This document shows, piece by piece, positions 39,351 through 50,131 of a stretch of DNA of 64,000 bases (position 1 is its first letter; each line of letters starts with the position of its first letter). Under the pieces are notes generated by a model. The model saw nothing but the letters and a program-made list of their open reading frames with translations. It searched no databases and was not told where the DNA came from. Made by a program: the position numbers and the translations under genes. Source of the DNA: Pseudomonas sp. UFMG81 (GTDB lineage: Bacteria > Pseudomonadota > Gammaproteobacteria > Pseudomonadales > Pseudomonadaceae); contig NZ_JACAFQ010000011.1 of the NCBI RefSeq assembly GCF_015354575.1, positions 228,740 through 292,739 on the forward strand, given 5' to 3'.

Positions 39351-39458
39351 AACATCATCCTGACATTGCCATGCATCAAAGCCTTGCAGTGCCGCGCGTT
39401 GGCGGATCGCCACGATCGTGGCACGATTGCCAGGTTAACGACCGAGAACCCCAAGACC

Positions 39459-40961
39459 ATGCCGCATACCACCGCGAAGAACCTGTCCCTGATCGCCGCC
39501 ATCGACCTGGGCTCCAACAGCTTCCATATGGTCGTGGCCAAGGCCCATCACACGGAAATCCGCATTCTTGAGCGGCTCGGGGAAAAGGTTCAGCTGGCTG
39601 CCGGCATCGATGACGAGCGCAGGCTCAGCGAAGAAGCCATGCAGCGCGGGCTCGAATGCCTCAAGCGCTTCGCCCAGCTGATCAACGGCATGCCCGCGGG
39701 CGCCGTGCGCATCGTCGGCACTAATGCCCTGCGCGAAGCGCGCAACCGCAACGAATTCATCCAGCGCGCCGAAGCCATTCTCGGCCATCCGGTCGAGGTG
39801 ATCTCCGGCCGCGAAGAGGCGCGCCTGATCTACCTGGGTGTGTCGCATACCCTCGCCGACACCCCCGGCAAGCGCCTGGTCGCCGACATCGGCGGCGGCA
39901 GTACCGAATTCATCATTGGCCAGCGCTTCGAGCCATTGCTGCGCGAAAGCCTGCAGATGGGCTGTGTGAGCTTCACCCAGCGCTACTTCCGCGACGGCAA
40001 GGTCACGCCGGCGCGCTACGCCCAGGCCTACACCGCCGCGCGCCTGGAACTGATGAGCATCGAGAACGCCCTGCACCGCCTGACCTGGGACGAGGCCATC
40101 GGCTCGTCCGGCACCATCCGCGCCATCGGCGCGGCGATCAAGGCCGGTGGCCTGGGCAATGGCGAGGTCAACGCCGAAGGCCTGGCCTGGGTCAAGCGCA
40201 AGCTGTTCAAGCTCGGTGAAACCGACAAGATCGACTTCGACGGGGTCAAGCCCGACCGCCGGGCGATCTTCCCGGCGGGCCTGGCGATTCTCGAGGCGAT
40301 CTTCGACGCGCTGGAGTTGGCGCGCATGGACCACTGCGACGGTGCGCTGCGCGAGGGCGTGCTGTTCGACTTGCTGGGCCGCCACCACCACGAAGACGTG
40401 CGCGAACGCACCCTCAATTCGCTGATGGAGCGCTACCACGTCGACCAAGGCCAGGCCGCGCGGGTCGAGCGCAAGGCGCTGCATGCCTTCGACCAGGTGG
40501 CCAAGGCGTGGGATCTTGAAGAAGGTAACTGGCGCGATCTGCTGGGATGGGCGGCGAAAATCCACGAAATCGGGTTGGATATTGCCCACTACCACTACCA
40601 CAAGCACGGCGCCTACCTGATCGAGCACTCCGACCTGTCCGGCTTCTCCCGCGAAGACCAGCAGATGATGGCGCTGCTGGTACGCGGCCATCGCCGCAAC
40701 ATCCCCAAGGACAAGTTCGCCGAACTGGGCGAGGAAGGCACCAAGCTGCTGCGCCTGTGCGTGCTGCTGCGCTTCGCCATCCTGTTCCACCACATCCGCG
40801 GCACCCAGCAGATGCCCAAGGTGGAGCTGCAGGCCGGCGACAACAGCCTGGAAGTGGTATTCCCCAACGGCTGGCTGGAACAGAACCAACTGACCCAGGC
40901 CGACTTCGCCAACGAGGCGCAGTGGCTGGAGCGGGTCGGGTTCGTGCTCAGCGTGCGCTAA
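39459..40961 (+). CDS. ppx: Exopolyphosphatase Ppx
   Basis: Processive exopolyphosphatase/pppGpp phosphohydrolase, 500 residues. ASKHA-fold motifs [20 protein letters not shown] and [20 protein letters not shown] are clear, as is LGVSHTLAD between them; the C-terminal half is an HD-like helical domain. The ATG at 39459 gives [14 protein letters not shown]; the frame is open upstream through non-coding REP and antisense trxA sequence. Convergent with ppk, which makes polyphosphate. Confidence 0.96.
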   Translation: MPHTTAKNLSLIAAIDLGSNSFHMVVAKAHHTEIRILERLGEKVQLAAGIDDERRLSEEAMQRGLECLKRFAQLINGMPAGAVRIVGTNALREARNRNEFIQRAEAILGHPVEVISGREEARLIYLGVSHTLADTPGKRLVADIGGGSTEFIIGQRFEPLLRESLQMGCVSFTQRYFRDGKVTPARYAQAYTAARLELMSIENALHRLTWDEAIGSSGTIRAIGAAIKAGGLGNGEVNAEGLAWVKRKLFKLGETDKIDFDGVKPDRRAIFPAGLAILEAIFDALELARMDHCDGALREGVLFDLLGRHHHEDVRERTLNSLMERYHVDQGQAARVERKALHAFDQVAKAWDLEEGNWRDLLGWAAKIHEIGLDIAHYHYHKHGAYLIEHSDLSGFSREDQQMMALLVRGHRRNIPKDKFAELGEEGTKLLRLCVLLRFAILFHHIRGTQQMPKVELQAGDNSLEVVFPNGWLEQNQLTQADFANEAQWLERVGFVLSVR

Positions 40962-41005
40962 GGCGGCCTCATATACCGCGCGGAGCCCAAACTCCACGCG
41001 GCCTT

Positions 41006-41166
41006 GTGGGAGCGGGCTTGCCCGCGAAGCAGGCGCCGCGGTGGATGGCACCGGCTCTGCCGGTGTTCGCGGGCAAGCCCGCTCCCACACAGACAACGCC
41101 AGGCCTGAGCTGCGCGTGATCCCATACGAGCGACCCTGTGCCGCGAAAGGGCCGCAAAGCGGCCCC
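41006..41166. repeat. REP pair plus half-element between ppx and ppk
   Basis: An inverted pair of GTGGGAGCGGGCTTGCCCGC arms (41006-41088) followed by a single degenerate element of the other type (41131-41166, TGTGCCGCGAAAGGGCCGCA). It occupies the gap between convergent stops. Confidence 0.75.
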
Positions 41167-41176
41167 GGTCATAGAC

Positions 41177-43417
41177 TTACCGTACGTTCAACACCGGGTT
41201 GCTCAGGCGCTCCAGCAGGGTCGCCTGGGCACTGCGCGGGTTCTGGTTACCGGTCGGCGTGCTGCGCACATAGCGCCCGTCCGGTTGCAGGGTCCAGGCC
41301 TGGGTGTTGTCGGTGAGGTAACCCTCCAGTTCCTTCTTCACCCGCAGCAGCAGCTTCTTGCCCTCCACCGGGAAGCAAGTCTCGACGCGCTTGTCGAGGT
41401 TGCGCTCCATCCAGTCGGCGCTGGACAGGTAGATCTGCTCCTCGCCGCCATTGAGGAAGTAGAACACCCGGGTGTGCTCGAGGAAGCGGCCGATGATCGA
41501 GCGCACGTGGATGTTGTGCGACACCCCCGGGATGCCCGGGCGCAGGCAGCACATGCCACGCACCACCAGGTCGATGCGCACGCCCGACTGGCTGGCCTTG
41601 TACAACGCCTTGATGATCTTGGCATCGGTCAGCGAGTTGAACTTGGCGATGATGTGCGCGGGCTTGCCTTCCAGGGCAAACTGGGTCTCCCGGGCGATCA
41701 TGTCGAGCATGCCCTTCTTCAGGGTGAACGGCGCGTGCAGCAGCTTCTTCATGCGCAGGGTCTTGCCCATGCCGATCAGCTGGCTGAACAGTTTGCCGAC
41801 GTCTTCGGTGAGGGCGTCGTCGGAGGTCAGCAGGCTGTAGTCGGTGTACAGGCGGGCGTTGCCGGCGTGGTAGTTGCCGGTACCCAGGTGCGCGTAACGC
41901 ACGATCTCGCCCTGCTCGCGACGCAGGATCAGCATCATCTTGGCGTGGGTCTTGAAGCCCACCACGCCATAGATCACCACCGCGCCGGCGGCCTGCAGGC
42001 GGCTGGCCATCTGCAGGTTGGACTCTTCGTCGAAGCGTGCGCGCAATTCGATCACCGCGGTGACCTCCTTGCCGTTACGCGCCGCGTCCACCAGGGCGTC
42101 GACGATCTCCGAGTTGGCGCCCGAACGGTACAGGGTCTGGCGCACGGCCAGCACGTGCGGGTCCTTGGCGGCCTGGCGCAGCAGGTCGATCACCGGGGTG
42201 AACGACTCGAACGGGTGCATCAGCAGGATGTCCTGCTTGCCGATCACGCTGAAGATGTTGTCGGCGTTCACCAGCAGCTTGGGGATGGCCGGGGTGAACG
42301 GCGTGTACTGCAACTCCGGGTGGCTGTCCAGGCCAGTGATGCTGAACAGGCGGGTCAGGTTGACCGGGCCGTTGACCTGGTACAGCTCGCTCTCGCTCAG
42401 GCTGAACTGCTTGAGCAGGTAGTCCGACAGATGTTTCGGGCAGGTGTCGGCGACCTCAAGGCGTACCGCGTCCCCGTAACGACGGGAGAACAGCTCACCG
42501 CGCAGGGCCCGGGCCAGGTCGTCGACCTCTTCCGAATCCAGCGCCAGGTCGGCGTTGCGGGTCAGGCGGAACTGGTAGCAGCCCTTCACCTTCATGCCCT
42601 GGAACAGGTCATCGGCATGAGCGTGGATCATCGACGACAGGAACACGTAGTTGTCGCCGGCGCCACCGACCTCTTCCGGCACGCGGATCACCCGCGGCAA
42701 CAGGCGCGGCGCCGGGATGATCGCCAGGCCCGAGTCGCGGCCAAAGGCATCGACACCCTCGAGCTCGACGATGAAGTTGAGGCTCTTGTTCACCAGCAGC
42801 GGGAACGGGTGGGTCGGGTCGAGGCCGATCGGGGTGATGATCGGCGCGATCTCGTCGCGGAAGTAGCGGCGCACCCAGGCCTTGAGCTTGGTCGTCCAGT
42901 AACGGCGACGAATGAAACGGATCTGGTGTTTTTCCAGCTCCGGCAGCAGCACGTCGTTGAGGATCGCGTACTGGCGCTCCACCTCGAAATGCACCAGCTC
43001 GCTGATCCGCGCCAGCGCCTGATGCGGTTGCAGGCCATCGGCGCCGGCCTGCTCACGGGCGAAGTTGATCTGTTTCTTCAGGCCCGCCACGCGGATCTCG
43101 AAGAACTCGTCGAGGTTGCTGGAGAAGATCAGCAGGAACTTGAGGCGCTCGAGCAGCGGGTACGATTCGTCCAGCGCCTGCTCCAGCACGCGGATGTTGA
43201 ACTGCAGCTGCGAAAGCTCGCGATGAATGTACAGGCTGCTGTCGTCCAGGCTCGGCACGGCGATCGCCGGGGCCGCCACAGGCGCGGGGGCCGGTGCGGC
43301 TTCGACCACCGGCTCCGGCTCGGCCGCGGCGGGCAGGTCGGGCGGGGTCTGCACCATTTCTTCGGGCACGGCCTGGGCATCCTTGATCGCGACAGGGGTT
43401 AGCACTTCATTATTCAT
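41177..43417 (-). CDS. ppk: Polyphosphate kinase 1
   Basis: Makes polyphosphate from ATP. 746 residues, longer than the usual 690 or so because of an N-terminal Pro/Ala/Glu-rich extension (about residues 18-55) before the conserved [20 protein letters not shown]. The phosphorylated histidine is H491 in [34 protein letters not shown] and [12 protein letters not shown] precede it. AGGAA lies about 9 bases before the ATG. It is 20 bp downstream of hemB, so probably in one transcript. Confidence 0.97.
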   Translation of the reverse strand: MNNEVLTPVAIKDAQAVPEEMVQTPPDLPAAAEPEPVVEAAPAPAPVAAPAIAVPSLDDSSLYIHRELSQLQFNIRVLEQALDESYPLLERLKFLLIFSSNLDEFFEIRVAGLKKQINFAREQAGADGLQPHQALARISELVHFEVERQYAILNDVLLPELEKHQIRFIRRRYWTTKLKAWVRRYFRDEIAPIITPIGLDPTHPFPLLVNKSLNFIVELEGVDAFGRDSGLAIIPAPRLLPRVIRVPEEVGGAGDNYVFLSSMIHAHADDLFQGMKVKGCYQFRLTRNADLALDSEEVDDLARALRGELFSRRYGDAVRLEVADTCPKHLSDYLLKQFSLSESELYQVNGPVNLTRLFSITGLDSHPELQYTPFTPAIPKLLVNADNIFSVIGKQDILLMHPFESFTPVIDLLRQAAKDPHVLAVRQTLYRSGANSEIVDALVDAARNGKEVTAVIELRARFDEESNLQMASRLQAAGAVVIYGVVGFKTHAKMMLILRREQGEIVRYAHLGTGNYHAGNARLYTDYSLLTSDDALTEDVGKLFSQLIGMGKTLRMKKLLHAPFTLKKGMLDMIARETQFALEGKPAHIIAKFNSLTDAKIIKALYKASQSGVRIDLVVRGMCCLRPGIPGVSHNIHVRSIIGRFLEHTRVFYFLNGGEEQIYLSSADWMERNLDKRVETCFPVEGKKLLLRVKKELEGYLTDNTQAWTLQPDGRYVRSTPTGNQNPRSAQATLLERLSNPVLNVR

Positions 43418-43437
43418 CTGACGTTCCTGTGAGGGCG

Positions 43438-44574
<1,137 letters not shown>

Positions 44575-44656
44575 TCACGTCGAGACACATTTGGACACTT
44601 TCACGAATGCGCCCGAAGGGGTAGGCTGCGCGTTCATTTCGCCAGCACGTCAGAAA

Positions 44657-45301
44657 ATGCTTCAACAATTCCTGAACGATTTCGGCTACTTTGCCCTTTT
44701 TCTCGGCACGTTCTTCGAGGGCGAAACCATCCTCGTGCTCGCGGGGTTCCTGGCGTTCCGCGAATACATGGACATCAAGCTGGTGGTCGTGGTGGCGTTC
44801 TGCGGCAGCTATGCCGGTGACCAGTTGTGGTACTTCATGGGCCGCCGCCACGGGCGCAAGATCCTCGCCCGCAAGCCTCGCTGGCAAGCCATGGGGGACC
44901 GGGCGCTGGAGCATATCCGCCGCCATCCCGACATCTGGGTGCTGAGTTTCCGCTTCGTCTATGGCCTGCGCACGGTGATGCCGGTGGCCATCGGCCTGTC
45001 CGGCTACCCGCCACGCCGCTACCTGCTGCTCAACGGCATTGGCGCCGCGGTCTGGGCCCTCGCGCTGGGGCTGGCCGCCTATCACTTCGGCGCCATCCTC
45101 GAAGGCATGCTGGGCAGCATCAAGAAATACGAACTATGGGTGCTCGGCGGCCTGCTGGGGCTGGGCGCCCTGCTCTGGCTGCGCCGGCGTTTCCGCACCC
45201 AGCGCGCCGAGCGCCGCGCGGCGGCAGAAAGCCAGGGCACCGAGGCTGAGCAGGCTGTATCCCAGGAGCAGCCCCCAGAACAAGGGCGTGACCGCCACTA
45301 G
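44657..45301 (+). CDS. DedA family membrane protein
   Basis: 214-residue DedA (SNARE-associated/VTT) protein; the family acts in polyprenyl-phosphate and lipid flipping across the inner membrane. Signatures: LGTFFEGETILVLAGFLAFR, FCGSYAGDQLWYFMGRRHGR, and FRFVYGLRTVMPVAIGLSGY. The ATG at 44657 starts MLQQFLNDFGYFALF; there is no strong Shine-Dalgarno. The last 56 codons (polar, charged tail) overlap the 3' end of the opposite-strand desaturase gene. Confidence 0.9.
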   Translation: MLQQFLNDFGYFALFLGTFFEGETILVLAGFLAFREYMDIKLVVVVAFCGSYAGDQLWYFMGRRHGRKILARKPRWQAMGDRALEHIRRHPDIWVLSFRFVYGLRTVMPVAIGLSGYPPRRYLLLNGIGAAVWALALGLAAYHFGAILEGMLGSIKKYELWVLGGLLGLGALLWLRRRFRTQRAERRAAAESQGTEAEQAVSQEQPPEQGRDRH

Positions 45302-46429
45302 CCCCAAGGCGCCGGCCAGGTACAGCGCCGGCGCATTCGACAGCAGCCGCAAGCACTCCATGCGCCCCGCCCAGGGGCGATCTTCCAGCGCCGCGCCCAG
45401 CACGAACAAACCGAACGCCATCACCGTCCAGCCCAGCGTCAAGGCAGCGGGCGACACGCGCTCGGCCACGTCCATCAGGTAACTGCCCAACGCCACGTAG
45501 ACCGCGAACTGCACCGTCACGTACAGCTGCTGCGCGCCGTGCAGGGGTACGCCGAACTTGCGGAACCGGGCCAGGTCCTGCTTGGGCTGTGGATAAGCCG
45601 CCGCCACATCCGCCGGGCGCCAGCCCGTAGGCATGAACCAGATGCGCAGCTTGTCCCACACATTGTGCGTGCGGCGAGCGTCGGCCCACAGTTGCGCGTA
45701 GAACTGCAGGTTGGCCCACAGCGGGTTCCAGCTGGCCAGCGGCGTGGTCACGCCGAAGATCACCGGCTCATCCGCGTCCTCTTCCTGGAAGGTGCCGAAC
45801 AGCCGGTCCCACAGAATGAACACCCCACCGTAGTTGCAATCCAAGTAGCGAGGATTCTGTGCATGGTGGACGCGATGATTGGACGGCGTGATGAACACCC
45901 ATTCCAACCAACCCAGCTTGGGCACATGGCGGGTATGCACCCAGAACTGGTAGAGCAGGTTCAGCGAAGCCACGGTGATGAACACCACCGGTGGCACCCC
46001 CACCAGCGCCAGCGGCAGGTAGAAGATCCACGAGAAGATAAAGCCGCTGCTGGTCTGGCGCAGGGCGGTGGTGAGGTTGTATTCCTCGCTCTGGTGATGC
46101 ACCGAATGCGCGGCCCACAGCACATTGCGCTCATGCCCCAGGCGGTGCAGCCAGTAATAGCAGAAGTCGTAGAGCACGAAGGCGAACACCCAGGTCCACC
46201 AGGCCTCGGCCGGCAGGCGCAGCAGCGCCAGGTGCTCATAGGCCAGTGCATAGCTGACCAGGCCCACGCCCTTGGTCAACAGGCCGGTGCTGGTCGACAG
46301 CGCGCCCGTGCTCAGGCTGTTGATCGAGTCGGCCAGGCGATAATTGCGCTGCCCGCGCACACGGTCGGCGACCAGTTCCACGGCGATCAGCACGAAGAAG
46401 AACGGCACGGCCAGCAGAATCAGGTCCAT
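45134..46429 (-). CDS. Sterol desaturase/fatty acid hydroxylase family protein
   Basis: 431-residue integral membrane di-iron enzyme. The three histidine clusters are visible: HRLGHE, HSVHHQ and HRVHHAQN, within the residues 90-210 region, between hydrophobic helices. The C-terminal 190 residues add a helical membrane region and a Gln/Ala/Pro-rich tail (AETPAQPEQGAQPQQAAEHP). Substrate unknown. The tail overlaps the DedA gene by 168 bp, antisense. Divergent from elbB. Confidence 0.88.
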   Translation of the reverse strand: MDLILLAVPFFFVLIAVELVADRVRGQRNYRLADSINSLSTGALSTSTGLLTKGVGLVSYALAYEHLALLRLPAEAWWTWVFAFVLYDFCYYWLHRLGHERNVLWAAHSVHHQSEEYNLTTALRQTSSGFIFSWIFYLPLALVGVPPVVFITVASLNLLYQFWVHTRHVPKLGWLEWVFITPSNHRVHHAQNPRYLDCNYGGVFILWDRLFGTFQEEDADEPVIFGVTTPLASWNPLWANLQFYAQLWADARRTHNVWDKLRIWFMPTGWRPADVAAAYPQPKQDLARFRKFGVPLHGAQQLYVTVQFAVYVALGSYLMDVAERVSPAALTLGWTVMAFGLFVLGAALEDRPWAGRMECLRLLSNAPALYLAGALGLVAVTPLFWGLLLGYSLLSLGALAFCRRAALGALGAETPAQPEQGAQPQQAAEHP

Positions 46430-46542
46430 CAGCGGCAGTCTCCAGGGTTGTCGAAACAGATTAGGCGGCGCCCGCGGGAATCCCTATGGCCACATCTGCC
46501 AAACTAGAGGACATTTAGCGCCTCGACACTGGAGTATTGAGC

Positions 46543-47211
46543 ATGACGAAAAAAGTTGCGGTGATCCTGTCCGGCTGTGGCGTGTACGACGGCGCGGAGA
46601 TCCACGAAAGCGTGATCACCCTGCTGCGCCTGGACCAGCGTGGCGCCCAGGTGCAGTGCTTCGCACCGAACATCGCGCAGATGCATGTGATCGACCACCT
46701 GACCGGAGAACAGATGCCCGAGTCGCGCAACGTACTGGTCGAGTCGGCGCGCATCGCCCGTGGCGAGGTGAAGGACATTCGCGAAGCCAAGGTCGAGGAT
46801 TTCGACGCTTTGATCGTGCCGGGTGGCTTCGGCGCGGCCAAGAACCTGTCCAACTTCGCCGTCGAAGGCGCCAACTGCACCGTGAATCCCGACGTGCTGG
46901 CCTTGGCCGAAGCCTTCGCCGACGCCTGCAAGCCGGTGGGCCTGATCTGCATCTCGCCGGCGCTGGCGGCGAAGATCTACGGGCCGGGCGTGGTCTGCAC
47001 TATCGGCAAGGATGCAGGCACCGCCGCAGCGGTGGTGAAGATGGGTGGTACCCATGAAGAGTGCGATGTGCATGACATCGTCGAAGATGTGCAGCGCAAG
47101 CTGGTGACCACGCCTGCGTACATGGAGGCCAAGTCGATCAGCGAAGCGGCGGGCGGGATCTACAAGCTGGTGGATCGAGTGCTGGAACTGACCCACGAGA
47201 ACGACCAGTAA
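46543..47211 (+). CDS. elbB: Glyoxalase ElbB (DJ-1/PfpI superfamily)
   Basis: 222-residue ElbB (isoprenoid biosynthesis glyoxalase, sigma cross-reacting protein 27A). The N-terminus MTKKVAVILSGCGVYDGAEI, followed by HESV, and FDALIVPGGFGAAKNLSNFA are characteristic. The usual DJ-1 nucleophile is C137 here (LICISPALAAKIYGPG). GGAG lies 8 bases before the ATG at 46543. Followed by a REP hairpin. Confidence 0.92.
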   Translation: MTKKVAVILSGCGVYDGAEIHESVITLLRLDQRGAQVQCFAPNIAQMHVIDHLTGEQMPESRNVLVESARIARGEVKDIREAKVEDFDALIVPGGFGAAKNLSNFAVEGANCTVNPDVLALAEAFADACKPVGLICISPALAAKIYGPGVVCTIGKDAGTAAAVVKMGGTHEECDVHDIVEDVQRKLVTTPAYMEAKSISEAAGGIYKLVDRVLELTHENDQ

Positions 47212-47217
47212 GGCCTG

Positions 47218-47275
47218 TTCGCCGGCAAGCCGGCTCCTACGCGGATCGCGTCGCAGGAGCCGGCTTGCCGGCGAA
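47218..47275. repeat. Inverted REP pair
   Basis: TTCGCCGGCAAGCCGGCTCC and its inverse, 58 bp, directly after elbB. Confidence 0.85.
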
Positions 47276-47282
47276 CAACGCG

Positions 47283-47735
47283 TCAGGCCTTGGACAACCG
47301 AGCCAGGATCCGGTCCAGGGCATTGGCAAAGGCCTGTTTCTCGCGCTCGCCATACGGCGCCTGCCCCCCGCCCACCTGCCCCTGCTCGCGCAGCTCGGTG
47401 AACAGGTTGCGCACCGCCAGCCGCTCGCCCATGTTGCGCTCGTCGAACTCGCGGCCACGCGGGTCCAGCGCCGCCACACCCTTCTTGATCAGGCGATCGG
47501 CCAGCGGCACGTCGCTGCAGATCACCAGCTCGCCGGGCACGGCGTTCTCCACCAGGTAATCGTCGGCCGCATCCATGCCGCTGGGCACCACGATCAGCCG
47601 CACGCAGGCGAAGGCCGGCTTGATCTGCGGCTGGCCGGCGACCATCACCACCTCCAGCTTGCGCTTGAGGGCGAACTTGACGATCAGGTCCTTGGCCGCC
47701 TTGGGGCAGGCGTCGGCATCGATCCATATACGCAT
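47283..47735 (-). CDS. YaiI/YqxD family (UPF0178) NYN-domain protein
   Basis: 150-residue PIN/NYN-like protein with the family start MRIWIDADACPKAAKDLIVK, IVVPSGMDAADDYLVENAVP, ICSDVPLADRLIKKG and the conserved FDERNMGERLAVRNL. Acidic residues suggest metal-dependent nuclease activity, unproven for this family. The ATG at 47735 gives the conserved N-terminus. Convergent with elbB. Confidence 0.92.
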   Translation of the reverse strand: MRIWIDADACPKAAKDLIVKFALKRKLEVVMVAGQPQIKPAFACVRLIVVPSGMDAADDYLVENAVPGELVICSDVPLADRLIKKGVAALDPRGREFDERNMGERLAVRNLFTELREQGQVGGGQAPYGEREKQAFANALDRILARLSKA

Positions 47736-47768
47736 GGGGGTTGTTCCTGTGTTTGGGGCAGCGCCTTT

Positions 47769-47881
47769 GTGGGAGCGGGCTTGACCCGCGATTGCGCCTG
47801 AGCAGGCGCGCATTATGCCAGCACTGGCCAAATCGCGGGGCAAGCCCGCTCCCACCCAAAACCTTGCACGGCCGCTCCTAC
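47769..47881. repeat. REP pair plus half-element
   Basis: A GTGGGAGCGGGCTTGACCCG arm and an inverted CGCGGGGCAAGCCCGCTCCC arm (47769-47855), then an isolated ACGGCCGCTCCTACAG fragment, between yaiI and the iron permease gene. Confidence 0.75.
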
Positions 47882-47916
47882 AGAAAGCCTGCGCAAGACA
47901 GTTGCTCCCACGGTAC

Positions 47917-49815
47917 TCAGCTGGCCGCCGCCCGGCGCTTCTCGGCCAACCAGCTGCGCCCGTACAAGAACACGATCGCCAGCAATGCCACTGCCTGCGC
48001 ACTCAACGAGTAGGCATCGGCATGAATCCCCAGCCAGTCGAACTCGAAGAACGCCACCGGCCGCGTGCCCAGCACGCCCGCCTCCTGCAACGCCTTGACG
48101 CCATGCCCGGCGAACACCACCGACAACGCGCACAGTAGCGCGGCGTTGATGCTGAAGAACAACGACAGCGGCAGCTTGGCCGAACCGCGCAGGATCACCC
48201 AGGCCAGCCCCACCATCAGCACCAGCGCCGTGGCACCACCGGCCAGCACCGCCTGGTGCCCGGCAGGCCCCGCCTGCAACCACAGGGTTTCGTAGAACAG
48301 GATCACCTCGAACAGCTCGCGGTACACCGAGAAGAACGCCAGCAAGGCGAAGCCGAAGCGCCCGCCACCGCTGACCAGGCTGCTCTTGATGTAGTTCTGC
48401 CAGGCGGCGGCGTGGCGGCGGTCGTGCATCCACACCCCCAGCCACAGCACCATCACCGCGGCGAACAGCGCCGTGCAACCTTCGAGCAGCTCGCGCTGGG
48501 CGCCGCCGACGTCGATCACGTAGGCCGCCAGGGCCCAGGTGGCGAAGCCGGCGACCAGCGCCAGGGCCCAGCCGACGTTGACGCTGCGCACCGCCGATTG
48601 CTGGCCGGTATTGCGCAGGAAGGCGAGGATCGCCGCCAGCACCAGGATCGCCTCCAAGCCCTCGCGCAGCAGGATCAACAGGCCTGAGATGTAGCTCAGC
48701 GACCAGCTCAGGCCATCGCTGCCCAGCAGTTTGGAGGCCTGCTCGAGCTTGCCCTTGGCCTCGGCCAGGCGCTGTTCGGCCTGGGCCACCGGCAGGCCGT
48801 CCTGCAGCGCCTGCCGGTAAGCCATCAGGGATTTCTCGGTGTCCTTGCGCGCTTGCGCGTCGATGTTGTCGAGCGAGCTTTCCACCAGCTCGAAGCCTTC
48901 CAGGTAGGCCGCCACCGACAGGTCGTAGGCCTGGTCGTGGTCGCCGGCGCGGTAGGCCGCCAGGCTCTTGTCCAGGGTGGCGGAGGTGTATTCGAGCAGC
49001 TGCGCCGGGCCACGCTTGACCTGCGGCGGCTGCGCGCGCTGGGCGCGGAACCCGGCCACGGCGCCTTCGCCTTCGCTGGCGGCGACTTCGGCCGGGGTCT
49101 GGCGCGCCAGGTCGGCGATGTTCCAGGTCTTGTCGCCCTTGGCCGCTTGCGGGTCGGCGGTGAAGCTGGCGATGTAGGCGGCCACGTCCCAGCGCTGACG
49201 CTCGTCGAGCTGGTCGGCGAACGACGGCATCTCGGTGCCATCGATGCCCAGGCCGAGGGTGTTGTACAGGTCGTACAGGCTCAACTGGTCGAGCCGTGTG
49301 ATGTTGCGCAGGTTGGCGGGCGCCGGTTCCAGGCCTACGCCCGCCGGGCCATCGCCCAGGCCGGTGTCGCCATGGCAGATCGAGCAATTCTGCGCGTACA
49401 ACGCAGCGCCACGGGCCGGGTCGGGGGTGATGACCGGGGCCTGGCTGACCTCGTAGGCCACCGCCAGGCGCGCGCCCAGCTGACGAGCCTGGCGCGCCAC
49501 GCTGGCACCGTCCTGGCGCTGGTCGATGGCCTGGCGCAGGTTCTGCACGCCCTGCCCCAGCGCACTGCGCTCGGGGTTGTCCGGCAGCCCCTTGACCAGC
49601 TCGGCGAGCACACCGCTGAACTCCCGCTGCTCACGGTATTCCCCGTCGTCGACCACCTTGCCGTCACGCACGGTCGCCGGGTAGTCGGCACCAATGTAGT
49701 CCAGCAGATGCAGGGCCTTGGTCGCATCGGCGGGCGCTTCGGCCAGCGTCAGGGTGCTGCACAGCGCCAGCAGCGGCCACAGGAACCAGGCAAGCAGACG
49801 GGAACGGGAAATCAT
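47917..49815 (-). CDS. Cytochrome c-FTR1 iron permease fusion
   Basis: 632-residue fusion. A signal peptide (to about residue 25) precedes a periplasmic helical region and a class I cytochrome c domain with CSICH (C144, C147, H148) and probable axial Met196 in DGTEMPSF. The C-terminal half is an FTR1 permease with about seven transmembrane helices and REXXE iron motifs: REGLE (384-388), RELLE (441-445) and RELFE (499-503). Likely couples electron transfer to high-affinity iron import. It stands alone; no cupredoxin, EfeO or EfeB gene is adjacent. Confidence 0.88.
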   Translation of the reverse strand: MISRSRLLAWFLWPLLALCSTLTLAEAPADATKALHLLDYIGADYPATVRDGKVVDDGEYREQREFSGVLAELVKGLPDNPERSALGQGVQNLRQAIDQRQDGASVARQARQLGARLAVAYEVSQAPVITPDPARGAALYAQNCSICHGDTGLGDGPAGVGLEPAPANLRNITRLDQLSLYDLYNTLGLGIDGTEMPSFADQLDERQRWDVAAYIASFTADPQAAKGDKTWNIADLARQTPAEVAASEGEGAVAGFRAQRAQPPQVKRGPAQLLEYTSATLDKSLAAYRAGDHDQAYDLSVAAYLEGFELVESSLDNIDAQARKDTEKSLMAYRQALQDGLPVAQAEQRLAEAKGKLEQASKLLGSDGLSWSLSYISGLLILLREGLEAILVLAAILAFLRNTGQQSAVRSVNVGWALALVAGFATWALAAYVIDVGGAQRELLEGCTALFAAVMVLWLGVWMHDRRHAAAWQNYIKSSLVSGGGRFGFALLAFFSVYRELFEVILFYETLWLQAGPAGHQAVLAGGATALVLMVGLAWVILRGSAKLPLSLFFSINAALLCALSVVFAGHGVKALQEAGVLGTRPVAFFEFDWLGIHADAYSLSAQAVALLAIVFLYGRSWLAEKRRAAAS

Positions 49816-50131
49816 GGCCACTCTCGACGGAAATACGAAAGAGAACATTGTTCACTTCCACTACTGCGCCCTCAAGGCTCATCGGCACATTTCATGAAAA
49901 ATCTTGCGACAAATTAGGCTCCCCGGCGTTGAGGAACATTTTTCCGGCTTTGACGACCAATGGGCATGCGGCAATTAGCCATCAAAAGGCCATCCATTTG
50001 GGTATACTCCCGCGCCACCGTAATAGCCATTCGAAATCAAGGCGCCTCCATCGAGAGGTTCTGGCGATAAACAGAGGGACCTGCCGCCCCGCCCACGCGG
50101 CCCCAATCGTCTCAGGGAAACAACCAACAAG
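49816..50131. promoter_or_regulatory. Divergent region between FTR1 and the lipoprotein operon
   Basis: 316 bp without a gene. A TATACT at 50003-50008 resembles a -10 for the plus-strand operon and would give a roughly 115-nt leader; no good -35 is present. No Fur box is obvious on the FTR1 side. Confidence 0.4.

Noticed and set aside
38757..39458. In-frame upstream extension of ppx
   Set aside because: It translates REP sequence and antisense trxA; the 500-residue form from 39459 has the normal Ppx length and N-terminus.
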